A stretch of 64,000 nucleotides of DNA, taken from NCBI RefSeq assembly GCF_013377535.1, contig NZ_JABCJE010000001.1:744001-808000 (forward strand). The letters run 5' to 3'. Numbering within the stretch: position 1 is the first letter of the stretch; every line of letters begins with the position of its first letter. The position numbers and the translations under genes are program-made. Below are positions 15,238-25,054 of the stretch, piece after piece. The DNA comes from Donghicola mangrovi. Its GTDB lineage: Bacteria > Pseudomonadota > Alphaproteobacteria > Rhodobacterales > Rhodobacteraceae. A model generated the notes under the pieces. It was not told the DNA's origin. It saw only the letters and a program-made list of their open reading frames with translations, and did not search any database.

Positions 15238-17159
15238 GCGCGTATGTTGCCTTCGGCAGTCTTGGCCTGCATCAGTTCTTCGATTTTCTTGCGCTCTTCC
15301 ATGATCTTGTCCCGATCAGCCGAGGGGTAAGCCTCGGGCGGGGGCGGGCCGCCAAACAGGGCCTCGAGCGCGATGTCACGGGCAATCGGGGCCGCCGTAG
15401 CCGAGCCACCGCCGCCATGTTCCACCACAACCGCGACGGCCACTTTGGGACGCTCATAGGGGGCAAAGCAGACAAACAGCGCGTGGTCGCGTTCGCGCCA
15501 CGGCACTTCGTCGTTGCGGACAACGCGGTTGCTGACCTGCGCGGTGCCGGTCTTGCCTGCCATGCGCTTGGTCTCGTCCTCGATCCGCGATTTATAGGCG
15601 GTGCCGCGACGGTTGTTGACCACGGCGAACATGCCGCGACGGACCTGACGCAGGTAATCCTCGTTGATGCCAAGGCTCTCGCCGCCCTGTTCGGGGGTGG
15701 GCTTGCCGTCGATCGACTTGATCAGGCGGGGGGTGACGCTGCGCCCCGTGGCGATGCGGGCCGACATGACCGCCAGTTGCAACGGGGTGCTCAGGACATA
15801 GCCCTGACCGATGCTGGCGTTCACCGTGTCACCGATCAGCCAATCCTCTCCGCGGGCCTCAAGCTTCCATTGTTTGTCGGGGGTCAGGCCAGCGGCCACG
15901 GCGGACATCGGGATGTCGAACCGTTCCCCCAGACCCAGCTTGCGGGCGGTTTCGGCGATCTTCTCGATGCCGACCTTCAGCGCGAGGTCATAATAATAGA
16001 CGTCACAGCTGTGCCGCAGTGACGAAATCAGGTCCATCGATCCGTGACCCGAACGCTTCCAGCAGTGAAAGCGGCGCCCGCCGACCTCGAAATGGCCGGG
16101 GCAATAGGCAGTGTCGTTCGAGGTGATCACGCCCGCGTCCAGACCCGCCAGCGCCGTCACCATTTTGAAGGTCGAGCCGGGCGGATAGGCATCCTGCACC
16201 GTTTTCGACGCCAACGGCCGGTGGTCGTTGTCCCGCAGGATCGAGTAGTCCGACACCGAAATCCCGCGCACAAACAGGTTGGGGTCGAAACTGGGGGCCG
16301 AGCCGATGCCCAGAATGTCGCCGGTATCGCAATCCAGCACCACGGCGCTGGCGGATTCGTGGCCAAGACGGGCCTGGATGTAACTTTGCAGCTTGTGGTC
16401 GATGGTCAGCTGGACGTTTGCGCCCGCGATCCCTTCGCGGCGTTCCAGTTCGCGCATGACGCGGCCAGCGGCGTTGACCTCTTCTTGCTTGGTGCCGGCA
16501 GAGCCGCGCAGCATGTCCTCAAGCTTGGCCTCGACCCCGATCTTGCCGATCTGGAAGCGGGGGATGCGCAGCAGCTGGTCAGGCTCTTCGATCTTGGACA
16601 GGTCATAGTCGGACACGGGGCCCACATAGCCCACCACATGCGCAAAATCCCCGGCCAAGGGGTATTTGCGGGACAAGCCGACCTCGGGCGTGATGCCGGG
16701 CAGGGCGGGGGCGTTGACGGCGACCTTGGAAATCTCTTCCCAACTGACGCGGTCGGCGATGGTCACGGGCAAGAAGGGGGCGGTGCGCATCCGCTCCATC
16801 TCGGTGCGGGCGCGGTTCAGATCGTCGGATTCCAGATGGATGATCTTGGACAGACGATCCAGAACCTCTTCGACATTGCCCGCATCCTCGGGGACGATGA
16901 CGATCCGGTAGCTGGGTTCGTTGGTCGCGATCGGGGTGCCTTCGCGGTCCATAATCAGGCCACGGGCAGGGGGCAGCAGACGGACCTTGATCCGGTTCTC
17001 TTCGGCCAGCAGACGGAATTCTTCGGCCTGATTGACCTGCATGTGCCGCATCCGCGCGGCCAGCAGCGCGACAAAGCCCATCTGCATGCCGCCCACAATC
17101 AACCCGCGCCGCGTAATGCGCCGGTGGCTGGTCGTGGTGTCCCGTTCACTGCGTCTCAT
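15234..17159 (-). CDS. mrdA: Penicillin-binding protein 2 (side-wall transpeptidase)
   Basis: A 641-residue class B PBP. There is one N-terminal membrane anchor (LIVGGMQMGFVALLAA) and then a dimerisation domain. The transpeptidase domain carries the three active-site motifs: STFK (nucleophile Ser), SCD (SxN/D position) and KTGT. It cross-links peptidoglycan with RodA. I chose the ATG at 17159 because it overlaps the mreD stop (ATGA) and directly precedes the anchor; the frame is open further upstream but that part reads as mreD in another frame. The anchor is preceded by TRRGLIVGG, which looks Tat-like but is most likely just a positive-inside N-terminus. Confidence 0.95.
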   Translation of the reverse strand: MRRSERDTTTSHRRITRRGLIVGGMQMGFVALLAARMRHMQVNQAEEFRLLAEENRIKVRLLPPARGLIMDREGTPIATNEPSYRIVIVPEDAGNVEEVLDRLSKIIHLESDDLNRARTEMERMRTAPFLPVTIADRVSWEEISKVAVNAPALPGITPEVGLSRKYPLAGDFAHVVGYVGPVSDYDLSKIEEPDQLLRIPRFQIGKIGVEAKLEDMLRGSAGTKQEEVNAAGRVMRELERREGIAGANVQLTIDHKLQSYIQARLGHESASAVVLDCDTGDILGIGSAPSFDPNLFVRGISVSDYSILRDNDHRPLASKTVQDAYPPGSTFKMVTALAGLDAGVITSNDTAYCPGHFEVGGRRFHCWKRSGHGSMDLISSLRHSCDVYYYDLALKVGIEKIAETARKLGLGERFDIPMSAVAAGLTPDKQWKLEARGEDWLIGDTVNASIGQGYVLSTPLQLAVMSARIATGRSVTPRLIKSIDGKPTPEQGGESLGINEDYLRQVRRGMFAVVNNRRGTAYKSRIEDETKRMAGKTGTAQVSNRVVRNDEVPWRERDHALFVCFAPYERPKVAVAVVVEHGGGGSATAAPIARDIALEALFGGPPPPEAYPSADRDKIMEERKKIEELMQAKTAEGNIRA

Positions 17160-17695
17160 CGTTTGTGTCCCAAGGAATCGACCTCGCCGGGGGCGGCTCT
17201 GCGCAGGCCGAACAGGGTGTTCAGCGCCAGAACCACCAGCGGGTAGGCTGCGATTGTGACAACGATCTGGGTCAAGGTTAGCCCCAGAGGTTCGTTGGGC
17301 ACCACAAATAATGTCTGTACGATCCGGTACAACAGCTTGGACATCACAAATGCCAGACCGACCACGCCCCACTCGAGCGGGAAGGGCGCATCACGCAATC
17401 CTTCCTCGCGTCTGCGCAGAAAATCGCTGAGGCCCACGGTGATGGCAGCCCACAAACCGGGCGGGCGCTGGAACAGCAGGTCGCCCATCAGCGCCACCAT
17501 CGCGATCAGCACCATCGGCACCGAATCGGGGCGGCGCAGCATCCACGCCATGGTCACGCAGATCAACAGGTCCGGTCCGGCCCATGCGGTGGGCAGCGAA
17601 TCCAGCGGCAGCAGGCGGCAAAAGGTCAGCGCTGCCGCGATCACCAGATACCCAAGGGTCAGAACCCAGCGGCCCGGAAATTCGCTATCCGCCAT
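17156..17695 (-). CDS. mreD: Rod shape-determining protein MreD
   Basis: A 179-residue inner-membrane protein with about five hydrophobic helices, the usual size for MreD. It belongs to the elongasome with MreC, PBP2 and RodA. The ATG at 17695 (MADSEFPGRW) overlaps the mreC end by 11 bases; an in-frame ATG at 17764 would add 23 residues that look like mreC in another frame. The stop overlaps mrdA (ATGA). Confidence 0.9.
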   Translation of the reverse strand: MADSEFPGRWVLTLGYLVIAAALTFCRLLPLDSLPTAWAGPDLLICVTMAWMLRRPDSVPMVLIAMVALMGDLLFQRPPGLWAAITVGLSDFLRRREEGLRDAPFPLEWGVVGLAFVMSKLLYRIVQTLFVVPNEPLGLTLTQIVVTIAAYPLVVLALNTLFGLRRAAPGEVDSLGHKR

Positions 17696-18650
17696 TGCCG
17701 GTCGCCTCGGGCTCGGGCTGAAGGACGCCGGTGTCCAGCGCGTCCACGGGGACACCCAGATCAACCGCGTCGGGGAAAGTGTCGTCGGCGCTCAGGGGGG
17801 CGACAAGACCACCGTGGCTGCCGATATCCTCGGCCGGTTGGCTGCGCAGAACCTTGAGGAACTTCAGTCGCTCATAGTCGGCGGCCAGACGCACGCGCAA
17901 ACGCCCGTTCCGGTCTTGGGCCACCTGACCCACCAGCAACCCTGCCGGAAACACCCCCCCATCGCCCGAGGACACAACGCGGTCACCGGGGCGTACCAGA
18001 TCGGGGTTCTCGATAAACTCGAGCGGCGGAGCGGGGCTGTTGTCGCCCACGATCATCGCGCGCTGGCCCGAAGGCTGCACACTGACCGGAACGCGGCTGT
18101 TGGTGTCGGTCAGCAGGATCACGCGGCTGGTGCGTTCGCCCACGCCAGCGATCCGCCCCACAAGGCCGATCCCGTCCATCGTCGCCCAACCGTCCACGAT
18201 CCCGTCACGGGTGCCGACATTCAGCAGCACCGACTGACGGAAAGGAGACCCGCTGTCCGCCAACACCTCGCCCGAGATTTTGGTCAGCGCGGGGTCCAGA
18301 CGCATGTTGTTCAGGTCCAGAAGGCGGGCGTTTTCCTGCTCCAGCTGAAGGGCGGCTTCTTTCCACGCCTTCATCTGCTGCAGTTCGCGGCGCAGTTCGG
18401 TGTTCTGTTCGGTCAGCCGTCGATAGCTTTGCAGATCGCGGAACAGTTCCACCGTCGCGGTCACAGGGGCCATCGCCCAATCCATGCTCGGCACAACGCG
18501 GTCAATCACCGCCATGCGGAAACGCTCCACACGGGGCGAGTCGATCCGCCAAACCAGAAAAATCGCAGACAGCAAAAGTATAAGCACCGCCAAGCCGAGC
18601 CTGCGTAGCGGTGCGTAATAATCTTCGCCGTTATTGCCGTGCTTTGCCAA
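17685..18650 (-). CDS. mreC: Rod shape-determining protein MreC
   Basis: A 321-residue bitopic protein. A membrane helix is at about residues 17-37 (LAVLILLLSAIFLVW), then a coiled coil with heptads (LTEQNTELRRELQQMKAW), then the periplasmic beta-domain (GLVGRIAGVG, NSRVPVSVQ, VVSSGDGGVFPAGLLVG). It bridges MreB to the periplasmic synthases. It starts 37 bases after the mreB stop and has a Pro/Glu-rich tail. Confidence 0.95.
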   Translation of the reverse strand: MAKHGNNGEDYYAPLRRLGLAVLILLLSAIFLVWRIDSPRVERFRMAVIDRVVPSMDWAMAPVTATVELFRDLQSYRRLTEQNTELRRELQQMKAWKEAALQLEQENARLLDLNNMRLDPALTKISGEVLADSGSPFRQSVLLNVGTRDGIVDGWATMDGIGLVGRIAGVGERTSRVILLTDTNSRVPVSVQPSGQRAMIVGDNSPAPPLEFIENPDLVRPGDRVVSSGDGGVFPAGLLVGQVAQDRNGRLRVRLAADYERLKFLKVLRSQPAEDIGSHGGLVAPLSADDTFPDAVDLGVPVDALDTGVLQPEPEATGNGG

Positions 18651-18687
18651 AGTTTACTCCAGCACGCGGCCGCCGAGACGGCTCATA

Positions 18688-19749
<1,062 letters not shown>

Positions 19750-19892
19750 TTAATAAATTAGATGCCCGCGACTCCGCATGGGGCAGGCGATGCCCTTATA
19801 GGGTCGCAATTCGCTGCGGAAAAGGGGCCAGAATAGTCAAATCAGCACCATTCCGCCTTTCCAATGTCCTCCCTGCACGGGTAAGAGGCGCT

Positions 19893-20678
19893 ATGCTGTC
19901 CTATCAACACATCTACCACGCCGGAAATGCCGCAGATCTGCAAAAGCATATGCTTCTTGCGGCGGTCCTGTCGTACCTGACCCAAAAGGACAAACCCCTC
20001 TCGTATCTCGAGACTCACTCGGGGCGGGGCCTCTATATGCTGGACGCCCCCGAGGCGGTCAAAACCGGCGAGGCCGAGGCAGGCATCACCGCCGCCCTGT
20101 CCCGCGCGGCCATCCCCGCAGACCACCCCTATGCGCAGGCAGTGTCGGCCATCCGCGCAGAGCATGGCCCGACAGCCTATCCCGGATCGCCGATGATCGC
20201 GGCGCATCTGCTGCGCCCTATGGACAGCATTCACCTGGCCGAACTGCACCCGCGCGAGCATGATGCCTTGCGCACCGCCATGCGCGGCACCGGCGCCAAG
20301 GTCTACAAACAAGACGGGTTCGAACTGGCCCAAGCCATGTGCCCCCCGACCCCGCGCCGCGGCCTGTGCCTGATCGACCCGAGCTACGAGGTCAAAGAGG
20401 ACTACGCCCGCATCCCACGCGAAATAGCGAACCTGCACCGCAAGTGGAACGTGGGCATCATCGCCCTGTGGTACCCGATCCTGACCTCGGGCGCTCACAA
20501 ACCCATGCTGACTGCGCTAAAGTCCCAGAACCTGCCCGACGCCCTGATCCACGAGGTCCACTTCCCCCCCGTGCGCGAAGGGCACCGGATGATCGGCTCG
20601 GGCATGTATGTCGTGAACGCCCCGTGGGGTACCACCGACGCGATCAAGCAGATCGATAGGCTGTTCCCGAAACGCTAG
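19893..20678 (+). CDS. rlmJ: 23S rRNA (adenine(2030)-N6)-methyltransferase RlmJ
   Basis: A 261-residue SAM-dependent methyltransferase. The family start MLSYQHIYHAGNAADLQKH is intact, LETHSGRGLY contacts SAM, and the catalytic motif IV reads DPSYE rather than the usual DPPYE. It modifies A2030 of 23S rRNA. RBS AAGAGG lies upstream. It is a single gene, divergent from mreB and convergent with leuA. Whether the Pro-to-Ser change is a lineage trait cannot be told here. Confidence 0.93.
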   Translation: MLSYQHIYHAGNAADLQKHMLLAAVLSYLTQKDKPLSYLETHSGRGLYMLDAPEAVKTGEAEAGITAALSRAAIPADHPYAQAVSAIRAEHGPTAYPGSPMIAAHLLRPMDSIHLAELHPREHDALRTAMRGTGAKVYKQDGFELAQAMCPPTPRRGLCLIDPSYEVKEDYARIPREIANLHRKWNVGIIALWYPILTSGAHKPMLTALKSQNLPDALIHEVHFPPVREGHRMIGSGMYVVNAPWGTTDAIKQIDRLFPKR

Positions 20679-20813
20679 AGCGGCAATTGCGCTGGCGAAA
20701 CCGCTCGATCGTTCGGGCCCACTCAGCAGCGGCAACATCCCCACAAAATACCTGCCACTCCCCAAGTCGGCACCGCATCTGGCGGCCCTCTGCATGGCGT
20801 TCTAGCGCGCGGC

Positions 20814-20842
20814 CCTGATCTTCATCTTGGCAAAAATACCCA
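20814..20842 (+). repeat. Dispersed intergenic repeat, partial copy
   Basis: CCTGATCTTCATCTTGG followed by CAAAAATACC matches the left part of the element at 13093-13121 with one change. The hairpin half is missing. It lies downstream of rlmJ and before the leuA terminator; the rest of this 257-base gap shows no gene. Confidence 0.75.
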
Positions 20843-20877
20843 CGTCGCAACGCCAGCCTCACATCCCGCCAGCCATC

Positions 20878-20909
20878 AAAAGAAAAAGGGCCAGCCAAAC
20901 GGCTAGCCC
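20878..20909 (-). terminator. Intrinsic terminator of leuA
   Basis: Read on the minus strand, GGGCTAGCC (20909-20901) pairs with GGCTGGCCC (20896-20888), with one G-T pair and a 4-base loop, followed by TTTTTCTTTT. Confidence 0.88.
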
Positions 20910-20935
20910 CCAATTCTCACGCTAAAAGACCCGGA

Positions 20936-22498
20936 TCAGATGGTGTCTTTGTAGCTCACTTCCTTGGTGTCCTTGCCCGATTTCTCGCGGCGGACCAGCA
21001 GGCGGTTCACCGCGCTGACATAGGCCTTGGCCGAGGCAACCACGGTGTCGGTATCCGCAGCCTGACCGGTCACAACGCGGCCGTCCTCTTCGAGGCGGAC
21101 GGTCACGGTGGCCTGTGCGTCGGTACCTTCGGTGACTGCGTGCACTTGGTACAGCTGCAGACGGGCGCCGTGCGGGAAGATCGCCTTGACCGCGTTAAAG
21201 GTCGCGTCCACGGGGCCGTCGCCTTTTGCGGTGTGCTGGATGTCTTTGCCGTCAACGGTCAGGATCAGGTCGGCAGACTGGGGCGCTTCGGTGCCGCAGA
21301 TCACGCGCAGGAACTTGACGCTCAGGCGGTTGCTCTCGGGTGCGGCACCCGATTGGGCCAGCGCGACGATATCGTCGTCGTAGACCTCTTTCTTGCGGTC
21401 AGCGAGCTCTTTGAAGCGGACGAAGATGTCCATCAGCTCGTTGTCGGCAACGTCGTAGCCAAGGTCGTTCAGCTTGGCGCGCAGCGCGGCGCGGCCCGAG
21501 TGTTTGCCCAGCGGCAGCGAGGTGCCGGCCAGACCCACATCGGCGGGGCGCATGATCTCGAACGTTTCGGCGTTTTTCAGCATACCGTCCTGGTGGATGC
21601 CGCTCTCGTGGGCAAAGGCGTTCTTGCCGACGATGGCCTTGTTGTACTGGACGTTAAAGCCCGAGGCCGACGCCACACGGCGCGAGATGTTCATGATCTT
21701 GGTGGTGTCGATGCCGGTGGTGAACGGCATGATGTCGTGACGGACCTTCAGCGCCATTACAACTTCTTCGAGCGCGGTGTTACCGGCGCGTTCACCCAGA
21801 CCGTTGATGGTGCATTCAATCTGACGCGCGCCACCTTCGACAGCGGCCAGCGCGTTCGCAGTCGCCATGCCAAGGTCGTTGTGGCAGTGGGTCGCAAAGA
21901 TCACGTCATCGGCGCCGGGGACGGTTTCGATCAGGCGGCGGATCAGGTCCGCGCTCTCACGCGGGGCGGTGTAGCCCACGGTGTCGGGGATGTTGATGGT
22001 GGTCGCGCCGGCTTTGATGGCGATCTCGATCACACGGCAGAGATAGTCCCACTCGGTGCGGGTCGCGTCCATGGGGGACCACTGCACGTCATCCACCAGA
22101 TTGCGGGCGTGGGTCACAGTCTCGTGGATGCGCTCGGCCATCTCATCCATGGTCAGGTTGGGGATGGCGCGGTGCAGCGGCGAGGTGCCGATAAAGGTGT
22201 GGATGCGCGGCTTGGCGGCGTGACGCACGGCCTCGGCGCAGCGGTCGATGTCTTTGAAGTTCGCGCGGGCAAGGCCACAGATGGTGGCGTTCTTGCTGCG
22301 CTGCGCGATTTCCGAAACGGCGCGGAAGTCGCCTTCGGACGCGATCGGGAAACCGGCCTCGATGATGTCGACGCCCATCTGATCCAGAAGCTCGGCAATC
22401 TCCAGCTTCTCGTCGTGGGTCATGGTCGCGCCGGGGCTTTGCTCGCCGTCACGAAGGGTGGTGTCGAAAATTTTGACGCGGTTGGTCGCAGTGGTCAT
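20936..22498 (-). CDS. leuA: 2-isopropylmalate synthase
   Basis: A 520-residue enzyme condensing acetyl-CoA with 2-ketoisovalerate, the first committed step of leucine synthesis. The HMGL-like barrel has FDTTLRDGEQSPGATM near residue 10 and the metal-site HCHNDLGMATAN; the C-terminal third is the LeuA allosteric domain that binds leucine. It is not clustered with leuB or leuCD. A leader peptide rich in leucine codons with an attenuator-like hairpin lies upstream (22570-22698), so expression is probably controlled by charged tRNA-Leu in addition to feedback inhibition of the enzyme. Confidence 0.97.
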   Translation of the reverse strand: MTTATNRVKIFDTTLRDGEQSPGATMTHDEKLEIAELLDQMGVDIIEAGFPIASEGDFRAVSEIAQRSKNATICGLARANFKDIDRCAEAVRHAAKPRIHTFIGTSPLHRAIPNLTMDEMAERIHETVTHARNLVDDVQWSPMDATRTEWDYLCRVIEIAIKAGATTINIPDTVGYTAPRESADLIRRLIETVPGADDVIFATHCHNDLGMATANALAAVEGGARQIECTINGLGERAGNTALEEVVMALKVRHDIMPFTTGIDTTKIMNISRRVASASGFNVQYNKAIVGKNAFAHESGIHQDGMLKNAETFEIMRPADVGLAGTSLPLGKHSGRAALRAKLNDLGYDVADNELMDIFVRFKELADRKKEVYDDDIVALAQSGAAPESNRLSVKFLRVICGTEAPQSADLILTVDGKDIQHTAKGDGPVDATFNAVKAIFPHGARLQLYQVHAVTEGTDAQATVTVRLEEDGRVVTGQAADTDTVVASAKAYVSAVNRLLVRREKSGKDTKEVSYKDTI

Positions 22499-22569
22499 AG
22501 GAATCTCGCTTCAATTCTCCGGGGTGCCCGGGGGCTGTTCAATGGGAAACAGGGGCGCGATAGATGACT

Positions 22570-22606
22570 CCTCTGAGCGGACGCGCCCATTGGGCACGCT
22601 CAGAGG
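22570..22606 (-). promoter_or_regulatory. Attenuator-like hairpin in the leuA leader
   Basis: CCTCTGAGCG and CGCTCAGAGG form a perfect 10-base stem, and the loop holds a second small hairpin GCCC-AAT-GGGC. The stop codon of the leader peptide is inside the first arm. A 6-base alternative pairing exists between GAGCGT in this arm (22596-22601) and ACGCTC within the leader peptide codons (22656-22661), which would break the stem. No U-run follows the stem, so it may act other than as a standard intrinsic terminator. Confidence 0.65.
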
Positions 22607-22689
22607 CGAGTTAGGAGAAGTAGGGACAGGGCCAGTGCCGAAGCACAGCCTGCAGGAGCGTTAGACGCGTTATGTCCCAAAGTCATCAT
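22600..22689 (-). CDS. leuL: leuA leader peptide (LeuL-type attenuator peptide)
   Basis: A 29-codon ORF, too short to stand out by length, ending LALSLLLLTRL. Eight of 29 residues are Leu, including a run of four (codons CTA CTT CTC CTA), just before a TGA placed inside the attenuator stem. A UUCG-capped hairpin (22635-22646) and a GGGACA/TGTCCC pairing (22623-22628 with 22673-22678) overlap the codons, the arrangement expected for ribosome-stalling control. No Shine-Dalgarno is visible. A TATAGA -10 (22703-22698) with TTTTCA -35 would start the RNA at or near the first ATG, so translation may be leaderless, as reported for the trp leader of Sinorhizobium. An in-frame ATG three codons earlier is an alternative start. 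Confidence 0.75.
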   Translation of the reverse strand: MMTLGHNASNAPAGCASALALSLLLLTRL

Positions 22690-22697
22690 GGGCGGCA

Positions 22698-22725
22698 TCT
22701 ATACATGCCAGCGACCGGATGAAAA
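22698..22725 (-). promoter_or_regulatory. Predicted leuL-leuA promoter
   Basis: On the minus strand TTTTCA (22725-22720), a 16-base spacer and TATAGA (22703-22698) resemble a housekeeping promoter, with the leader ATG 8 bases after the -10. This is a pattern match only. Confidence 0.4.
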
Positions 22726-22850
22726 GCGGGAAATGTTGATGGCGCGTGTTGGGGCACTAGGTGCGTCTGTTGAACGGCGGCTCCGTTGGATCGGGCGCGC
22801 CATTGAGTATTTTCGGCAAAGAAGAAGCATGAAGGTCTGGGAGGGGCGGC

Positions 22851-23516
22851 ATGGCGCGGGCGTTGGTGATCGGAGCCTCGGGGGGAATCGGGTCGGCCTT
22901 GGTGAGGGAGCTAGGGGCGCGCGGCTATGACGTGACGGGGCTGTCGCGGTCGGCGGACGGGCTGGATGTGACGGATGAGGCTTCGGTCGTTGCAGCGTTT
23001 GCGCGACTGGAGGGGCTGTTTGACGTGGTGGTTTGTGCGACGGGGGCCTTGGAGGTGGATGGGGCTGCGCCGGAGAAGTCTGTGCGGCAGCTGGATGCCA
23101 AGGCGATGGCGGATCAGTTTGCGGTGAACTGCATCGGGCCTGCGATTATGATGCGCGAGGCGGTGCGGCTGCTGCCCAAGGAAGAGCGGTCGGTGATGGC
23201 GGTTCTGTCCGCGCGGGTTGGTAGCATCGGGGACAACCGCTTGGGTGGGTGGCACAGCTATCGTGCGGCCAAGGCGGCGGTGAACCAGATCGTGCGCGGC
23301 GTGGCGATCGAGTTGGGGCGCAGTCATCCCGGCTGTATATGCGTGTCCCTGCATCCCGGCACTGTGGCCACCGAGTTTACCCGCAAATATCTGGGACGGC
23401 ATCCAGCTGTGCCTGCCGATGAGGCCGCTTTGCATTTGGTGGATGTGATCGAGGGGCTGACACCGGATCAGTCCGGCGGGTTTTATGACTATGCAGCCAA
23501 GGAGATCCCGTGGTGA
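22851..23516 (+). CDS. SDR family oxidoreductase (C-factor/CsgA-like)
   Basis: A 221-residue classical short-chain dehydrogenase. GASGGIGSAL at residues 8-17 binds NAD(P); YRAAKAAVNQI supplies Tyr and Lys, and an upstream Ser lies in VLSARVGSI. The nearest described type is the C-factor-like SDR often found beside photolyase genes in marine Rhodobacteraceae; its substrate is unknown. The gene overlaps the photolyase gene by 7 bases, so the two are co-expressed and may act together in light or oxidative stress (inference). Confidence 0.85.
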   Translation: MARALVIGASGGIGSALVRELGARGYDVTGLSRSADGLDVTDEASVVAAFARLEGLFDVVVCATGALEVDGAAPEKSVRQLDAKAMADQFAVNCIGPAIMMREAVRLLPKEERSVMAVLSARVGSIGDNRLGGWHSYRAAKAAVNQIVRGVAIELGRSHPGCICVSLHPGTVATEFTRKYLGRHPAVPADEAALHLVDVIEGLTPDQSGGFYDYAAKEIPW

Positions 23517-25045
23517 GTGACAAGCGGCGTCTGATACTGGTTCTGGGGGATCAACTGTCGATGGACCTGTCTGCCTTGCGAGAGGGGGATAAGGACCGCG
23601 ATGTGGTTGTGATGGCCGAGGTTGCTGACGAGGCGACCTATGTGAAGCATCACCCCAAAAAGATCGCGTTCCTGTTCGCCGCCATGCGCAAGTTCGCGCG
23701 GGCGCTGGAGGAGGATGGCTGGCAGGTCGCGTATCGGCGGCTCGATCAGGACGGCAGTGACAGCATCTGCGGAGAGCTCTTGCGCAGGGCCGAAGAGTTT
23801 GACGCCCACGAAGTGCTGGCGACCGAACCCGGTGAGTTCCGATTGATCGAGGCATTGGAAAACTGCCCCGTGCCGGTTCACATGTTCGGGGATGACCGGT
23901 TTCTGGCCTCTCATGCCGAGTTCGAGGATTGGGCGGAGGGGCGCAAAGCCCTGCGGATGGAGTATTTCTATCGCGAGATGCGGCGCAAGACGGGGCTCTT
24001 GATGGACGGTGATGATCCGGCCGGGGGCAAGTGGAATTTCGACCACGAGAACCGCAAACCTGCGCCCGACGAGGTGACCCACAAGGGACCTCTGCGTTTT
24101 GACCCTGACGAGGAGGTGCAGGAGGTTCTGGACTTGGTCGGTGCGCGGTTCGGCAAACATTTCGGATCGCTCGACGGGTTCTTCTTTGCCACCACGCGGG
24201 AGCAGGCGCTGGAGGCGATGACGGATTTCATGAAGAACGCCTTGGCGCGGTTCGGAGATTATCAGGACGCCATGCTGACCGATCAGCGGTGGCTCTATCA
24301 TTCGATCCTGTCGCCCTACATCAACGCGGGGCTGCTGAACCCGCTCGAGGTTTGTCAGGCCGCCGAGGCCGAGTACAAGGCGGGCCGCGCGCCCATCAAC
24401 GCGGTCGAGGGGTTCATCCGGCAGATCATCGGCTGGCGGGAATATGTGCGGGGCATCTACTTCCTGAAGGGGCCGGACTACATGGCCAATAACGCGCTAG
24501 GGCACGGGCGCAAGCTGCCAGCGTTCTATTGGGGGGCCGAGACGCGTATGAAATGCGTGGAATGCGCGGTGACCTCCACGCAGCAAGAGGCCTATGCCCA
24601 CCACATTCAACGCCTAATGATCACAGGAAATTTCGCGCTGCTGGCGGGGGTCGATCCCGCCGAGGTTCATGAGTGGTATCTGGCGGTGTATGCGGACGCC
24701 TATGAATGGGTCGAAGCCCCGAACACCATCGGGATGAGCCAGTTTGCGGATGGCGGGGTGCTGGGGTCAAAGCCCTATGTCAGCTCGGGCAGCTACATCA
24801 ACCGGATGTCGGATCACTGCAAATCCTGCCACTACACCGTCAGCAAAAAGACGGGGCAGGGGGCGTGCCCATTTAACCTGCTCTACTGGCATTTTCTGGA
24901 TCGCCACCGCGAACGGTTCGAGAAGAACCCGCGGATGGGGAACATGTACCGGACGTGGGACAAGATGGACGCGGATCACCGCGAGACCGTGCTGCAAGAG
25001 GCCGACAGCCTCTTGCGTAGTATGGATCAGGGGGGCGTCGTCTGA
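23510..25045 (+). CDS. phrB: Cryptochrome/photolyase, FeS-BCP (prokaryotic (6-4) photolyase) family
   Basis: A 511-residue flavoprotein of the iron-sulfur photolyase/cryptochrome group. The N-terminal Rossmann-like domain starts LILVLGDQLSMDLSAL. The C-terminal FAD domain has MKCVECAVTSTQQEAYAHH, and CKSCHYTVSKKTGQGACPFN provides the other cysteines for a 4Fe-4S cluster. Members repair (6-4) photoproducts with light or act as blue-light receptors (CryB of Rhodobacter). The start is one of two adjacent GTG codons (23510, 23513), preceded by AAGGAG. Repair versus signalling cannot be decided here. Confidence 0.92.
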   Translation: MVSDKRRLILVLGDQLSMDLSALREGDKDRDVVVMAEVADEATYVKHHPKKIAFLFAAMRKFARALEEDGWQVAYRRLDQDGSDSICGELLRRAEEFDAHEVLATEPGEFRLIEALENCPVPVHMFGDDRFLASHAEFEDWAEGRKALRMEYFYREMRRKTGLLMDGDDPAGGKWNFDHENRKPAPDEVTHKGPLRFDPDEEVQEVLDLVGARFGKHFGSLDGFFFATTREQALEAMTDFMKNALARFGDYQDAMLTDQRWLYHSILSPYINAGLLNPLEVCQAAEAEYKAGRAPINAVEGFIRQIIGWREYVRGIYFLKGPDYMANNALGHGRKLPAFYWGAETRMKCVECAVTSTQQEAYAHHIQRLMITGNFALLAGVDPAEVHEWYLAVYADAYEWVEAPNTIGMSQFADGGVLGSKPYVSSGSYINRMSDHCKSCHYTVSKKTGQGACPFNLLYWHFLDRHRERFEKNPRMGNMYRTWDKMDADHRETVLQEADSLLRSMDQGGVV

Positions 25046-25054
25046 CGCCAGCCC

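Noticed and set aside
13717-15330. A 537-codon His/Gln-rich frame antisense to ghrA and rodA
   Set aside because: The His/Gln richness mirrors hydrophobic rodA codons on the other strand; there is no independent support.
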